A stretch of DNA of 64,000 bases from positions 1,921,131-1,985,130 of the forward strand of contig NZ_JAVAIM010000001.1 of NCBI RefSeq assembly GCF_030717945.1, read 5' to 3'. This document shows, piece by piece, positions 34,492 through 44,105 of this stretch. Under the pieces are notes generated by a model. The model saw only the letters and a program-made list of their open reading frames with translations, was not told where the DNA came from and ran no database searches. This stretch comes from Qipengyuania profundimaris (GTDB lineage: Bacteria; Pseudomonadota; Alphaproteobacteria; Sphingomonadales; Sphingomonadaceae). Numbering within the stretch: the first letter of the stretch is position 1; each line of letters starts with the position of its first letter. A program made the position numbers and the translations under genes.

Positions 34492-37400
34492 TCAGGCGAC
34501 GAGGCGCAAGTTTGCCTTCCCCCGTCGCGCGGTCAGCTGCACCTTGGCAAGGCCGGGCACGCTTGCCAAGCGTTCAGCGAGCTCTCCATCGATGGAAAAT
34601 GCACGGCCGAGGCGCATCACCGGAGGATCGGGATCGCCGGTGTGCAGCGTCGCCATCACCTCGTCGCCGCCCTCGCCGGCGGTTTGCAAGGCCAGCGCCA
34701 GTTCCGTCAGCGCATCGACGCTCTCGACTTCGAGAGTGAGCAGCATCGCCATGCTGCCTTTCACTGCATCGAGCGGCACGGCGCCGCGCACGGTGATCCG
34801 CGGCGGTTCGTCGGGGCTTGGACTGTCGAGCTCGACGTCGAGCTTCACGCAGGTCTGGTTATCGGCCCATTCGAGGAAGCGGTCGACAATTCCCTCCTCG
34901 AAACAGGCGGCGCTGAATTGGCCGGAGCTGTCGGAGAAATCGGCGCGGATGAAGGGCTTGCCGCGCTTGGTGGTGCCCTTGCTCGCCTTCTCGACCATGG
35001 CCGCCATCACCGCGCCAGCGCGGCCGCCGGGAGGGGCACCGCTGGCCATCAGCGAGGCATAGCTGCGCGCACCTTGCGCGCTGGCCACGGTGCGCCACGC
35101 TTCGACCGGATGCTCGGCAAAGTAGAAGCCGAAGTTCTCCTTCTCCCGCGCCATCTGCTCGGCACGCGGCCAGGGATCGGCATCCTTGAGGCGCAGCGTG
35201 TCTTCGCTGGCCGCATCGTCGCCGCCGAACAGCGCCGCCTGCCCGCTCGACCGCTCGCGCTCGGCAGCGTCTGCGATAGCCAGCAGCATGTCGGCATTGG
35301 CAAACAGCTTCGCCCGGTTGGTCTCGAACTCGTCGAGTGCGCCGGCCGAGATCAGCGCCTCCAGCTGGCGCGAATTCATCGATCCCTTGGGCAGCCGCTC
35401 GAACAGGTCCTGCAGGCTCTCGAACTTGCCGCTGACCTCCCGCTCGTGGACGATCGCCTCCATCGCCCGCTCGCCGACATTGCGGATGCCCGCCAGCGCA
35501 TAGCGCACGGCATAGCCATCGTCTGTCTGTTCGACGCTGTATTCCGCCTCGGAATAGTTAAGCGCGGGCGGCAGCACCTTGATCCCGCTGCGCCGCGCAT
35601 CGTCGACGAACACAGCCAGTTTTTCCGACTGGTGCATGTCGAAGCACATGGACGCCGCGAAGAACTCCTCGGGGTAATGCGCCTTGAGCCAGGCGGTCTG
35701 GTAGGCGAGCAGCGCGTAGGCGGCGGCATGCGACTTGTTGAAGCCGTAGCCGGCGAACTTGTCGATCAAGTCGAACAGCGCATTCGCCTCGGCTTTTTCG
35801 ATACCGGAGACTTCCTTGCAGCCCTCGACGAACCGCTCGCGCTGAGCGTCCATCTCGGCCTGCACCTTCTTGCCCATGGCGCGGCGCAGCAAATCGGCAT
35901 CGCCAAGCGAGTAGCCCGCCAGGATCTGCGCGGCCTGCATGACCTGTTCCTGGTAAACGAAGATGCCGTAAGTCTCGGCGAGGATACCCTCGAGCTTGGC
36001 GTGCGGATACTCGATCGCCACCTCGCCCGCCTTGCGCTTGCCGAACAGCGGGATGTTGTCCATCGGACCCGGACGATAGAGCGAGACCAGCGCGATGATG
36101 TCGCCGAAATTTGTCGGCTTCACCGCCGTCAGGGTGCGGCGCATGCCTTCCGATTCCAGCTGGAAAACACCGACCGTGTTGCCCGCCTTCATCAGCTCGT
36201 AGACCTTGGGATCGTCGAGCGAGAGGGTCGAGAGGTCGATGTCGATCTCGCGCCGCTTGAGCAGGTCGGTGGCCTTCTTGAGCACCGAAAGCGTCTTCAA
36301 TCCAAGGAAGTCGAATTTCACGAGGCCGGAGCTTTCGACATTCTTCATGTCGTATTGCGTCACCGGCATGTCCGAGCGTGGATCGCGGTAGAGCGGGACC
36401 AGCTGCGCCAGCGGGCGATCCCCGATCACGACGCCGGCCGCGTGGGTTGAGCTGTTGCGCGGAAAGCCCTCCAGCTGCATCGCGAGATCGACGAGGCGCT
36501 TTACCTCATTGTCATTGTCGTATTCGCGCTTGAAATCTGCCGCGCCATTGAGCGCACGCGGCAGCGTCCAAGGGTCGGTCGGATGGTTGGGCACCATCTT
36601 GCATAGCCGGTCCACATGGCCGTAGCTCATCTGCAAAATGCGGCCCGTATCGCGCAGCACCGCGCGGGCCTTGAGCTTACCGAAGGTGATGATCTGCGCG
36701 ACATGATCGTGGCCGTATTTCTGCTGGACGTAGCGGATCACCTCACCGCGCCGCGTTTCGCAGAAGTCGATGTCGAAGTCGGGCATCGAGACGCGTTCCG
36801 GATTGAGGAAGCGCTCGAACAGCAGGCCGAGCTGGATCGGATCGAGATCGGTAATCGTCAGCGCCCAGGCGACCAGGCTGCCTGCACCGGACCCACGGCC
36901 TGGCCCTACAGGAATGTCCTGATCCTTGGCCCATTTGATGAAATCGGCAACGATGAGGAAGTAGCCAGGAAAACCCATCTGGTTGATGATGTCGACTTCG
37001 AACTTCAACCGGTCGAAATAGACCTTGCGGTCTTCCTCCGACATCTCGCCATAGGGCTCCAGCCGGGCTTCGAGGCCCTTACGTGCGTCCTCTTCCAGCG
37101 CCCGCGCTTCGCCTTCCAGATCGCCCGCAAGGCTGGGCAAGATCGGGTCGCGATAGGGAGGCGCGTAGGCACAGCGTTGCGCGAGAACGATGGTGTTCTC
37201 CACCGCCTCGGGCAGGTCGGCGAACGCCTCGTCCATCATGTGGTATGTCTTGACGTAGCTTTCCGGATTGGACCGGGCGCGCTCCTCCGCATCCACATGG
37301 GTAGACCCGGCGATACACAGCATGGCGTCATGCGCCTTGTGCATATGCGGTTCGGCGTAGTTCGCGGGATTGGTCGCGATGAGCGGCAGGTCGCGCGCAT

Positions 37401-37968
37401 AGGCGAGATCGACCAGAGCCTCCTCGGCGCGCTGCTCCACCTCGTTCCCGCGCCGGGCAAGCTCGATGTAGAGGCGGTCCGGAAACAGCGCCTGCAGCCA
37501 GTCGAGGGCAGCTTCGGCATGGCTTTGCTGACCTTCAGCGAGCAACCTCGTCACCGCGCCCTCGCTCGCGCCGGTCAGCGCCAGCAGTCCGTCGGTGCGT
37601 CCTTCGAGGTCTGCCATCGCGACATGCGGTTCGAACTCCACCGGGCGCTCGAGATGCGCCTTGGAAACCAGATGGCAGAGATTATCGTAGCCCGCTTCGT
37701 CTTGTGCATAGAGCGGCAGGTAATCGACCTGCTTGCCCTCGGCATCGCGCGCCACGCCCAGCAGCGTTCCGATGATCGGCTGGATACCTTCCGCCTTGCA
37801 GGCATTGGCGAACATCACCGCGCCATAGAGGCCGTTGCGGTCGGCGATCGCGATCGCAGGGAAGCCGCGCTCTTTCGCGAGTTTGGCCATCGCTTTGGGG
37901 TCGATCGCCCCTTCGAGCATCGTATAGGCAGATAGCACGCGCAAGGGGACGAAAGGCTTGTAGCTCAT
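34492..37968 (-). CDS. dnaE: DNA polymerase III alpha subunit
   Basis: This 1158-residue replicative polymerase begins with a PHP domain (VLSAYTMLEGAIDPKAMAKL, then AIADRNGLYGAVMF). The palm motif PDFDIDFCETRR lies at residues 396-407 with catalytic Asp397 and Asp399. The fingers region (GYGFNKSHAAAYALLAYQTAWLK, read as two adjoining parts), helix-hairpin-helix repeats and a C-terminal OB domain follow. Length and features match DnaE1 rather than the error-prone DnaE2. The start is ATG 37968 (SYKPFVPLRV); the open frame upstream is spurious. Confidence 0.97.
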   Translation of the reverse strand: MSYKPFVPLRVLSAYTMLEGAIDPKAMAKLAKERGFPAIAIADRNGLYGAVMFANACKAEGIQPIIGTLLGVARDAEGKQVDYLPLYAQDEAGYDNLCHLVSKAHLERPVEFEPHVAMADLEGRTDGLLALTGASEGAVTRLLAEGQQSHAEAALDWLQALFPDRLYIELARRGNEVEQRAEEALVDLAYARDLPLIATNPANYAEPHMHKAHDAMLCIAGSTHVDAEERARSNPESYVKTYHMMDEAFADLPEAVENTIVLAQRCAYAPPYRDPILPSLAGDLEGEARALEEDARKGLEARLEPYGEMSEEDRKVYFDRLKFEVDIINQMGFPGYFLIVADFIKWAKDQDIPVGPGRGSGAGSLVAWALTITDLDPIQLGLLFERFLNPERVSMPDFDIDFCETRRGEVIRYVQQKYGHDHVAQIITFGKLKARAVLRDTGRILQMSYGHVDRLCKMVPNHPTDPWTLPRALNGAADFKREYDNDNEVKRLVDLAMQLEGFPRNSSTHAAGVVIGDRPLAQLVPLYRDPRSDMPVTQYDMKNVESSGLVKFDFLGLKTLSVLKKATDLLKRREIDIDLSTLSLDDPKVYELMKAGNTVGVFQLESEGMRRTLTAVKPTNFGDIIALVSLYRPGPMDNIPLFGKRKAGEVAIEYPHAKLEGILAETYGIFVYQEQVMQAAQILAGYSLGDADLLRRAMGKKVQAEMDAQRERFVEGCKEVSGIEKAEANALFDLIDKFAGYGFNKSHAAAYALLAYQTAWLKAHYPEEFFAASMCFDMHQSEKLAVFVDDARRSGIKVLPPALNYSEAEYSVEQTDDGYAVRYALAGIRNVGERAMEAIVHEREVSGKFESLQDLFERLPKGSMNSRQLEALISAGALDEFETNRAKLFANADMLLAIADAAERERSSGQAALFGGDDAASEDTLRLKDADPWPRAEQMAREKENFGFYFAEHPVEAWRTVASAQGARSYASLMASGAPPGGRAGAVMAAMVEKASKGTTKRGKPFIRADFSDSSGQFSAACFEEGIVDRFLEWADNQTCVKLDVELDSPSPDEPPRITVRGAVPLDAVKGSMAMLLTLEVESVDALTELALALQTAGEGGDEVMATLHTGDPDPPVMRLGRAFSIDGELAERLASVPGLAKVQLTARRGKANLRLVA

Positions 37969-38018
37969 GCGAGCAAAGTAAGCCTTTTGCGTGGATTCGG
38001 AAGGCTCCGGACGCGTTG

Positions 38019-38041
38019 TTTCTCCACAGCGCGTGGAGAAA
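38019..38041. repeat. Perfect 9-bp inverted repeat between dnaE and a membrane-protein gene
   Basis: TTTCTCCAC-AGCGC-GTGGAGAAA lies directly after the stop of the 38042 gene and about 50 bp upstream of the dnaE start. As RNA it would make a stable hairpin. There is no following T-run, so it is a weak terminator candidate. It could equally be a protein-binding palindrome in the dnaE promoter region. Confidence 0.45.
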
Positions 38042-38362
38042 TCAGCCCTCGCGGATTTTCCTGCGCGTATCGCGGATCGTCGAGAACGCGCCATAGATCA
38101 CCAGCGCGGCGAGGAAGATCCAGACCCACACCGGGATATTGCGTCCCGCGATCGCCAGATAGAGATAGGCAGATACGAAGAAAAACCCCGCCAGCATGGT
38201 CGGCCACACAGTCGATTTACCCGCCCGGGCACGCTTCACCAGCCAGCCGATCGAGAGCAGGAAGAAGGGGATCGCCCCGACGTAGATCCCGCCGAAAATG
38301 TAGGGATTGACGCCATATTCGGCGCCGAGGGCGAGAAACCATTGGTTGATATCGGCAAGCAT
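38042..38362 (-). CDS. Small three-helix membrane protein
   Basis: This 106-residue protein has about three membrane helices (near residues 20-38, 52-72 and 75-93: YIFGGIYVGAIPFFLLSIG, then TMLAGFFFVSAYLYLAIAG, then VWVWIFLAALVIYGAF). Its start is the ATG at 38362 (LADINQWFLALGAEYG). I recognise no domain of known function. It lies 31 bp after the glutathione peroxidase gene on the same strand and ends at the perfect inverted repeat before dnaE. Confidence 0.78.
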   Translation of the reverse strand: MLADINQWFLALGAEYGVNPYIFGGIYVGAIPFFLLSIGWLVKRARAGKSTVWPTMLAGFFFVSAYLYLAIAGRNIPVWVWIFLAALVIYGAFSTIRDTRRKIREG

Positions 38363-38393
38363 GACCGGTCTTTCGTAGCGCGACAGCGGCTGG

Positions 38394-38873
38394 TTACAGC
38401 AGCTTTTCGATATCCTTCGCAATGCCCTTGGGTGCATCGGCCGGGCCGTACCGCTTTACGACATTGCCTTCGCGGTCGATCAGGAACTTGGTGAAGTTCC
38501 ACTTGATTGCCTTCGAGCCCATCAGCCCGGGCGCCTCCGCCTTCATCCAGTCAAACAGTGGGCTGGCCTCGTCGCCGTTCACGTCCACCTTGGCCATCAG
38601 CGGGAAGGTAAGGCCGAAATTGACCTTGCAGAATTGCTCGATCTCGTCGGCATCGCCCGGCTCCTGATTGCCGAACTGGTTGCATGGAAAGGCCAGCACT
38701 TCGAAGCCCTTTTCGCCGTACCCTTGGTATAGCTCCTCCAGCCCGTCATATTGCGGCGTAAATCCGCATTTGCTGGCCGTATTCACCACCAGCAGAACCT
38801 TGCCGAGCTTTCTTTGCAGATCGAGCGGCTCGCCCTTGCTGGTCGACACTGTGAAATCGGCGATCGTTGTCAT
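38394..38873 (-). CDS. Glutathione peroxidase
   Basis: This 159-residue thiol peroxidase has the peroxidatic Cys in NTASKCGFTPQY, the resolving-type motif AFPCNQFGNQEPG with the conserved Gln, and WNFTKFLIDREGNVV with the catalytic Trp and Asn. It reduces hydroperoxides, probably with thioredoxin or glutathione. No selenocysteine codon is used. The start is ATG 38873, 11 bp after the small upstream gene; the two are likely co-transcribed. Confidence 0.94.
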   Translation of the reverse strand: MTTIADFTVSTSKGEPLDLQRKLGKVLLVVNTASKCGFTPQYDGLEELYQGYGEKGFEVLAFPCNQFGNQEPGDADEIEQFCKVNFGLTFPLMAKVDVNGDEASPLFDWMKAEAPGLMGSKAIKWNFTKFLIDREGNVVKRYGPADAPKGIAKDIEKLL

Positions 38874-38884
38874 TCTAGAATTCC

Positions 38885-39163
38885 TCAGCCGCGCGGAAAA
38901 TCGTCGCGCGCTGCGAGCGAGGCGATTTCCTCTGAATGATATTCGCGGTCGCCGAGTTTCTCGATATAATAGTCGCCGCGCTCGTCGGGACTCATCAGCA
39001 TGATGTGACGGATGAGGTCGGCGAAGGTGCCCTGACGCAAGCCCTTCGCACCGTCGAACACGCCGTCGCCATCGCCCACGCGGTGCAGGCTGGCGCGGTC
39101 GTCCCACTGGATGCCCGGGCGATGTGTGTCTTCGGCGCGGTAGGTGCTGGGGTGGTCGGTCAT
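38885..39163 (-). CDS. Hypothetical protein of 92 residues
   Basis: This 92-residue soluble, charged protein contains TFADLIRHIMLMSPDERGDYYIEKLGDREYHSEEI (read as two adjoining parts), suggesting a small helical fold. It has no signal or membrane segment and I do not recognise a family. The ATG has AGGAGAT upstream on the minus strand (aatctccttt in the plus sequence at 39169-39178), a strong Shine-Dalgarno. It heads the short operon with glutathione peroxidase. Confidence 0.75.
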   Translation of the reverse strand: MTDHPSTYRAEDTHRPGIQWDDRASLHRVGDGDGVFDGAKGLRQGTFADLIRHIMLMSPDERGDYYIEKLGDREYHSEEIASLAARDDFPRG

Positions 39164-39212
39164 ACTGGTAATCTCCTTTGCCCGCCCAACGGATGAAACC
39201 GCGCTGCGTTTC

Positions 39213-39899
39213 CTATTCCAGCAAGCCTTCGTGCAGCCGCACCACGCGATCCATTCGCGCGGCCAGCCGCTCGTTATGCGTGGCGATCAGCGCAGCGCTG
39301 CCCTCGCCCCGAACGAGAGCGAGAAATTCGCCCAGCACGCGGTCGCTGGTGGCTTCGTCGAGATTGCCGGTCGGCTCGTCGGCGAGGACCAGCGCAGGGC
39401 GATTGGCAAGCCCGCGGGCGACGGCCACACGCTGCTGCTCGCCACCGGAAAGCTGGCTGGGCCGGTGGTCGAGCCGATGCTCCAGCCCCAGCGCCGACAG
39501 CAGCTGACGTGCTCTATCCTCCGCTTCGCCACGCGGCGTGCCTGCGACAAGCTGCGGCAGTACGACGTTCTCGACCGCGTCGAAATCGGGCAGCAAATGG
39601 TGGAACTGGTAGACGAAACCGAGATGCTTGCGCCGCAGGATCGTGCGCGCATGCGGGTCGGATTTTTCGGCCGAATGGCCCGCGATCACGATCTCGCCAC
39701 CGAAACCGCCTTCCAGCAGGCCGACTGCCTGGAGCAGCGTGGACTTGCCCGAGCCGGACGGGCCGAGCAACGCGACGATCTCCCCGGGGCGCACGGTCAG
39801 GTCGACCCCGCGGAGCACGTCGATGCGCACGCCGCCCTGCTCGAAGCTGCGCGTAAGGCCCTTGAGCTCGACGACCGGTTGCACGCCCGGACTATTCAT
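39213..39899 (-). CDS. lolD: Lipoprotein-releasing ABC transporter ATPase
   Basis: This 228-residue ABC ATPase has Walker [16 protein letters not shown]-loop region [14 protein letters not shown], signature [15 protein letters not shown], Walker [14 protein letters not shown] and H-loop ATHNERLA. The [11 protein letters not shown] pattern is typical of LolD. It powers release of outer-membrane lipoproteins from the inner membrane with the overlapping LolC/E gene (8-bp overlap). Confidence 0.94.
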   Translation of the reverse strand: MNSPGVQPVVELKGLTRSFEQGGVRIDVLRGVDLTVRPGEIVALLGPSGSGKSTLLQAVGLLEGGFGGEIVIAGHSAEKSDPHARTILRRKHLGFVYQFHHLLPDFDAVENVVLPQLVAGTPRGEAEDRARQLLSALGLEHRLDHRPSQLSGGEQQRVAVARGLANRPALVLADEPTGNLDEATSDRVLGEFLALVRGEGSAALIATHNERLAARMDRVVRLHEGLLE

Positions 39900-41133
39900 A
39901 ACGCAGCACCTGAACCGGATCGGTGCTCGCCGCCTTCCACGCGGGGTAAAGGGTAGCGAGGAAACTGAGCACCAACGCTAAGCCGACGATCATCGCGACT
40001 TCGACCGGATCGGTCTTGGACGGGAGCGTGGTCAGGAACCGCACCTGCGGGTCCCACAGCTCGACCCCGGTCGCCCAGCCGATCGCCGTGGTGATCTGCT
40101 GGCGGAAGGTCAGCACTATGAAGCCAAAGATAAGACCAGCGACAGTGCCGATTGCTCCGACGGTAAAACCGGTCGTCACGAAGATCTTCATCAGGCTCCG
40201 CCGCGTCGCGCCCATGGTTCGCATAATCGCGATGTCTCGCGTTTTTGCGCGCACCAGCATGACAAGGCTCGAAAGAATATTGAAAGCCGCCACCAAGACC
40301 ATGAAACTCAGGGCGAATGCCATGGCCACACGCTCCACTTGAAGCGCTTCGAACAGGGTCGAGTTGATTGTTTTCCAGTCGGCCACCACGGCCCTGCCCT
40401 GCACCGCGCGCTGGACCGGCTCGAGGATTTCGCCGACCTCGTCCGGGTCCTCCACGGTTACCTCGATCATGCTGACCGTATCGCCGAGCAGCAGCAGTGT
40501 CTGCGCATCCTCCATCGGCATCACCACGAAGGCACCATCGTAATCGTAAACGCCGACTTCGAATATCGCTGCGACTTCGTAGCCGATCTGCCGTGGTACC
40601 GTGCCGAAGGGCGTCGAGCGCCCCTGCGGATTGATGATCGTGATCGTGTCGCCGACGCGCGCGCCGATGTTCTCCGCCAACCTTACGCCGATCGCTACAC
40701 GGCTCGCCCCCGGTTCGAGCCGCGCGATGTTGCCGCTGACGACCTTGTCGCCGAGATCTGTAATGTCGTCCGCCGTATTGCCGCGCACAAGGATCGCCTC
40801 GACGCGTCCGTTGAAGCTGGTCAGCAGCGGTTGTTCGATCAGCGGGCTGGCATCCACCACGCCCGGCGTTTCCTGCACGTTCTGGAGGATATTCTCCCAG
40901 TCCTCCATCTTGCCGCCATAGGCTTGCACGATCGCATGGCCGTTCAGCCCCACGATCTTGTCGAGCAATTCGGCGCGGAAACCGTTCATCACGCTCATCA
41001 CGATGACCAGCATCGCGACAGACAGCATAACCACGGTGATGGAGATACCCGCGACCAGCGCGATGAAGGCCTCGCTCCTGCCGGGGAGCAGGTAACGCTT
41101 GGCAATCGTCCATTCGAAAGGAGAGAGGATCAG
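39892..41133 (-). CDS. lolC: Lipoprotein-releasing ABC transporter permease (LolC/E family)
   Basis: This 413-residue permease has an N-terminal membrane helix, a large periplasmic MacB-like domain and three C-terminal helices ([52 protein letters not shown]). The conserved N-terminus [16 protein letters not shown] has no ATG, GTG or TTG in front of it. CTG at 41133 with AAGGG five bases upstream is the best start. An ATG at 41253 would add 40 unlikely residues. A weak TTGCAC/TAAACG promoter (41201-41206 and 41178-41183, 17-bp spacing) lies between the two. Confidence 0.92.
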   Translation of the reverse strand: MILSPFEWTIAKRYLLPGRSEAFIALVAGISITVVMLSVAMLVIVMSVMNGFRAELLDKIVGLNGHAIVQAYGGKMEDWENILQNVQETPGVVDASPLIEQPLLTSFNGRVEAILVRGNTADDITDLGDKVVSGNIARLEPGASRVAIGVRLAENIGARVGDTITIINPQGRSTPFGTVPRQIGYEVAAIFEVGVYDYDGAFVVMPMEDAQTLLLLGDTVSMIEVTVEDPDEVGEILEPVQRAVQGRAVVADWKTINSTLFEALQVERVAMAFALSFMVLVAAFNILSSLVMLVRAKTRDIAIMRTMGATRRSLMKIFVTTGFTVGAIGTVAGLIFGFIVLTFRQQITTAIGWATGVELWDPQVRFLTTLPSKTDPVEVAMIVGLALVLSFLATLYPAWKAASTDPVQVLRYE

Positions 41134-41324
41134 ACCGGCCCTTATCTGTCGCAGGGTGTTCGCGAGTGGTGGGGAGGCGTTTAGGCAGGCGAAGCTGTCT
41201 GTGCAATGAAATCGTGCAACAGCCTCGACGCAATCCCTCCGCGCTCGTCGCACTGGCCTTGTAATCCCGCCGTAACATCGCCATTGGGTCGCGCATCCCG
41301 ATTGCTGGCGCGGACAGGCCCCCG

Positions 41325-42797
41325 ATGAACCTTACCCACCCGTTTCATGACGAGGATGGCGACAAGCTGCGCGAAGAGTGCGGCGTTTTCGGCGCGATCA
41401 ACGCGACCGATGCTGCCGCTGCCACGGCGCTGGGCCTTCATGCCCTGCAACATCGTGGGCAGGAAGCCGCCGGCATCACCAGCTTCGACGGCGCGGAATT
41501 CTTCACCCGGCGCGGCATCGGCCATGTGGCGGAGAATTTCTCCAGCCAGGAAGCGATCGCTGAACTGCCCGGCACGATGGCGGCAGGCCATGTGCGCTAT
41601 TCCACCACCGGCGGATCGGGCCTGCGCAACATCCAGCCGCTTTATGCCGATCTCGCCAGCGGCGGCTTTGCCGTGGCGCATAACGGCAATATCTCCAACG
41701 CCGGCATGCTCCGCGACGATCTCGTTCGCCGCGGATCGATCTTCCAGTCGACCAGCGACACGGAAGTCATCATCCACCTCGTTGCGACCAGTCGCTATCC
41801 CACGATCATGGACCGGCTGATCGATGCGCTGCGCCTGCTGGAGGGCGCCTATGCGCTGATCGTGATGACGCCCGAAGGCATGATTGCCTGCCGCGACCCG
41901 CTCGGCATCCGGCCGCTGCAGATGGGCCGGATCGGCGATGCGACCGTTTTCGCCTCCGAAACGGTTGCCTTCGACGTCGTCGGCGCGGAATTTGTCCGCC
42001 AGGTCGAGCCGGGCGAGGTGATCAAGGTCGATTTCGACGGCAATGTCGATTCGCTCCATCCTTTCGGCAATCATGCCCCGCGCCCCTGCATTTTCGAGCA
42101 TGTCTATTTCAGCCGCCCGGACTCGGTGTTTGACGGGCGCAGCATTTACGAGGCGCGCAAAGCGATCGGGGCGGAACTTGCTCGCGAAAAACCGGTCGAG
42201 GCCGATCTCGTCATTCCCGTGCCCGACAGCGGCGTGCCCGCCGCCATAGGCTATGCGCAGGAGTCGGGCATTCCCTTCGAGCTCGGGATCATCCGTTCGC
42301 ATTATGTCGGACGCACCTTCATCCAGCCGAGCGACGGCGCGCGCCACGCAGGCGTCAAGCGCAAGCACAATGCCAACCGCGCGCTGGTCGAGGGCAAGCG
42401 GATCGTTCTGATCGACGACAGTATCGTGCGCGGTACGACCTCGATGCAGATCGTCGAGATGATGCGCGATGCCGGCGCGATCGAAGTGCATTTCCGCGTC
42501 GCCAGCCCGCCGACGGCGCATAGCTGCTTCTACGGCGTCGATACGCCCGAGCGTAGCAAGCTGCTTGCCGCGCGCATGGATGTCGAGCCGATGCGCGAAT
42601 TCATCAAGGCCGATAGTCTGGCCTTCGTGTCGATCGACGGGCTTTACCGCGCGGTGGGCGAAAAGCCGCGCAATTCCTCCTGCCCGCAGTTCTGCGATGC
42701 CTGCTTCACCGGCGACTACCCGACCTCGCTGACCGACCTTGCGCGGCGCGAGGACAAGCAACAACAGCTGAGCTTGCCGGTGGAGGCTGCAGAATGA
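41325..42797 (+). CDS. purF: Amidophosphoribosyltransferase
   Basis: This 490-residue enzyme makes phosphoribosylamine, the first step of de novo purine synthesis. It has a short propeptide, so the glutaminase nucleophile is Cys19 in REECGVFGA. HRGQEAAGI, the PRPP loop VLIDDSIVRGTT, and C-terminal cysteines (CPQFCDACFTGDYP) suggest a Bacillus-type Fe-S enzyme. It is divergent from lolC and overlaps the dehydrogenase gene by 4 bp. Confidence 0.96.
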   Translation: MNLTHPFHDEDGDKLREECGVFGAINATDAAAATALGLHALQHRGQEAAGITSFDGAEFFTRRGIGHVAENFSSQEAIAELPGTMAAGHVRYSTTGGSGLRNIQPLYADLASGGFAVAHNGNISNAGMLRDDLVRRGSIFQSTSDTEVIIHLVATSRYPTIMDRLIDALRLLEGAYALIVMTPEGMIACRDPLGIRPLQMGRIGDATVFASETVAFDVVGAEFVRQVEPGEVIKVDFDGNVDSLHPFGNHAPRPCIFEHVYFSRPDSVFDGRSIYEARKAIGAELAREKPVEADLVIPVPDSGVPAAIGYAQESGIPFELGIIRSHYVGRTFIQPSDGARHAGVKRKHNANRALVEGKRIVLIDDSIVRGTTSMQIVEMMRDAGAIEVHFRVASPPTAHSCFYGVDTPERSKLLAARMDVEPMREFIKADSLAFVSIDGLYRAVGEKPRNSSCPQFCDACFTGDYPTSLTDLARREDKQQQLSLPVEAAE

Positions 42798-43507
42798 GCG
42801 ACACACCGCTGGACGGCCGTCTCGTCCTCGTTACCGGGGCGAGCAAGGGCATCGGTGCTGCGACGGCGAAGGCATTTGCCGCCGCCGGAGCGCATGTCGT
42901 CCTGACCGCGCGCGACGTGCGTGGCCTCGAAACGATAGAGGATGCGATCCACGACGCCGGTGGCCAGTCGACGATCGCCCCGGTCGATCTCGCCGAAAGC
43001 GACGGCATCGCGCGCCTTGCCTCCGCTATTGCCGGACGCTGGGAGAAGTTGGATGCGCTCGTCATTTCAGCAGCTTATTTGCCGACCCTCACACCGGTTA
43101 CGCAGATCGATGGCAAGCAGTTCAGCCAGGCGATCACGGTCAACGTGCTGGCGACCCAGGCCTTGCTCGCGAATTTCGACCCTTTGTTGAAGCGCGCCGA
43201 TGCGGGGCGTGTGTACGGTCTCACCAGCAGCGTCGGTGCCGATCCGCGCGCCTACTGGTCCGCTTATGGCTCGACCAAGGCGGCCTTCGACAACCTACTC
43301 GAGTGCTATGCGGCAGAAGTCGAGAAGGTTTCCAAGGTTCGCGTCGCCCTGATCGATCCGGGCGCGACTCGGACGGATATGCGCGCCAAGGCCTATCCCG
43401 GCGAGGATCCGAAGACGGTGAAATCGCCCGATGTGGTCGCAAATCGGCTCGTCGAGCTGCAAATTAACGATTTCGACGGGTTTCACCGAGAGCGCGTGGA
43501 AGCATGA
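42794..43507 (+). CDS. Short-chain dehydrogenase/reductase
   Basis: This 237-residue Rossmann-fold oxidoreductase has the cofactor motif VTGASKGIGAATAKAF, the catalytic Ser in LTSSVGADPRAYW and a YGSTKAAF active-site Tyr-x3-Lys. The usual NNAG is replaced by VISAAYLP. It is translationally coupled to purF (ATGA), a pairing that recurs in sphingomonads. Its substrate is unknown. Confidence 0.92.
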   Translation: MSDTPLDGRLVLVTGASKGIGAATAKAFAAAGAHVVLTARDVRGLETIEDAIHDAGGQSTIAPVDLAESDGIARLASAIAGRWEKLDALVISAAYLPTLTPVTQIDGKQFSQAITVNVLATQALLANFDPLLKRADAGRVYGLTSSVGADPRAYWSAYGSTKAAFDNLLECYAAEVEKVSKVRVALIDPGATRTDMRAKAYPGEDPKTVKSPDVVANRLVELQINDFDGFHRERVEA

Positions 43508-43529
43508 GTTAACCAATAGCGGTCAGGAC

Positions 43530-43592
43530 TTCGTAACCCGAACAGTCGAGATTCTGCGGATATTCCTCTCGCGAGCGTGCGGGAGTTACGAA
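43530..43592. repeat. Spaced inverted repeat in the leader of the PilZ gene
   Basis: TTCGTAAC (43530-43537) and GTTACGAA (43585-43592) are perfect inverted copies, 55 bp apart start to start, in the 117-bp gap before the PilZ gene. They could form a long stem around a shorter CTCGCGAG palindrome, or be two binding half-sites. No promoter stands out here. Confidence 0.25.
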
Positions 43593-43624
43593 AGCCGGAA
43601 ATTCTCGCATTGGAAGGGCGCAAC

Positions 43625-43972
43625 ATGACCTATCAGACCCAGGACCGCTACCTGGTTGCCGCTCAGGAAGACCGCTGCGCACCGCGCACCAAGCTGACCA
43701 TTCCCGGCCAGCTGCGTGCATCGGGCGGCCGCGCATTCCAGACGGTCATCCACGATCTCTCGATCTCGGGCTTCTCGGCAGCGGCGCTCAATCGCATGCA
43801 CGAAGGCCAGATGTGCTGGCTGACCCTGCCCGGCCTCGAATCGCTCCAGGCACAGGTCGTGTGGTGGGAAAACTGCATGGTCGGCTGCGCGTTCAACGAG
43901 CTGCTCTCGCCGATCGTCCACGACAACATCATCGCGCGTTACACCGGGGCCGGCAACTACCGCCCATACTAA
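43625..43972 (+). CDS. PilZ-domain c-di-GMP-binding protein
   Basis: This 115-residue single-domain PilZ protein keeps both c-di-GMP motifs: R17-x3-R21 (RCAPR) and D44-x-S-x2-G49 (DLSISG). The rest is a small beta-barrel (MCWLTLPGLESLQAQVVWW). The start is ATG 43625, with GGAAGG seven bases upstream. It probably reads c-di-GMP for motility or exopolysaccharide control. The XrtA locus elsewhere in this window is a possible output, but no link is shown. Confidence 0.9.
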   Translation: MTYQTQDRYLVAAQEDRCAPRTKLTIPGQLRASGGRAFQTVIHDLSISGFSAAALNRMHEGQMCWLTLPGLESLQAQVVWWENCMVGCAFNELLSPIVHDNIIARYTGAGNYRPY

Positions 43973-44067
43973 GCCTTCGTTCCCGGCCTCTCGGGCAGGC
44001 AACCGCACCGACGCTTTGGCAGCGGCCTCAGGGCCCGGCCTGAACCGTGTTTTGAGTGCTCGTTGCC

Positions 44068-44098
44068 GGTGGCGGTGTCCCTAGCGGTCGCCGCCACC
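44068..44098 (-). terminator. Stem-loop downstream of the serine hydrolase gene
   Basis: The arms GGTGGCGGTG (44068-44077) and CGCCGCCACC (44089-44098) pair over ten positions (one G-T) with an 11-base loop, and begin 8 bp after the serine hydrolase stop. There is no T-run on either side, so it is at best a weak or Rho-assisted terminator. The rest of 43973-44105 has a smaller TCAGG-GCCCGG-CCTGA stem for the PilZ side. Confidence 0.4.
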
Positions 44099-44105
44099 AC
44101 TGCAT

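Noticed and set aside
41181-42806. A 541-codon open frame on the minus strand
   Set aside because: It is the antisense of purF, whose motifs are intact. No domain is recognisable in it.
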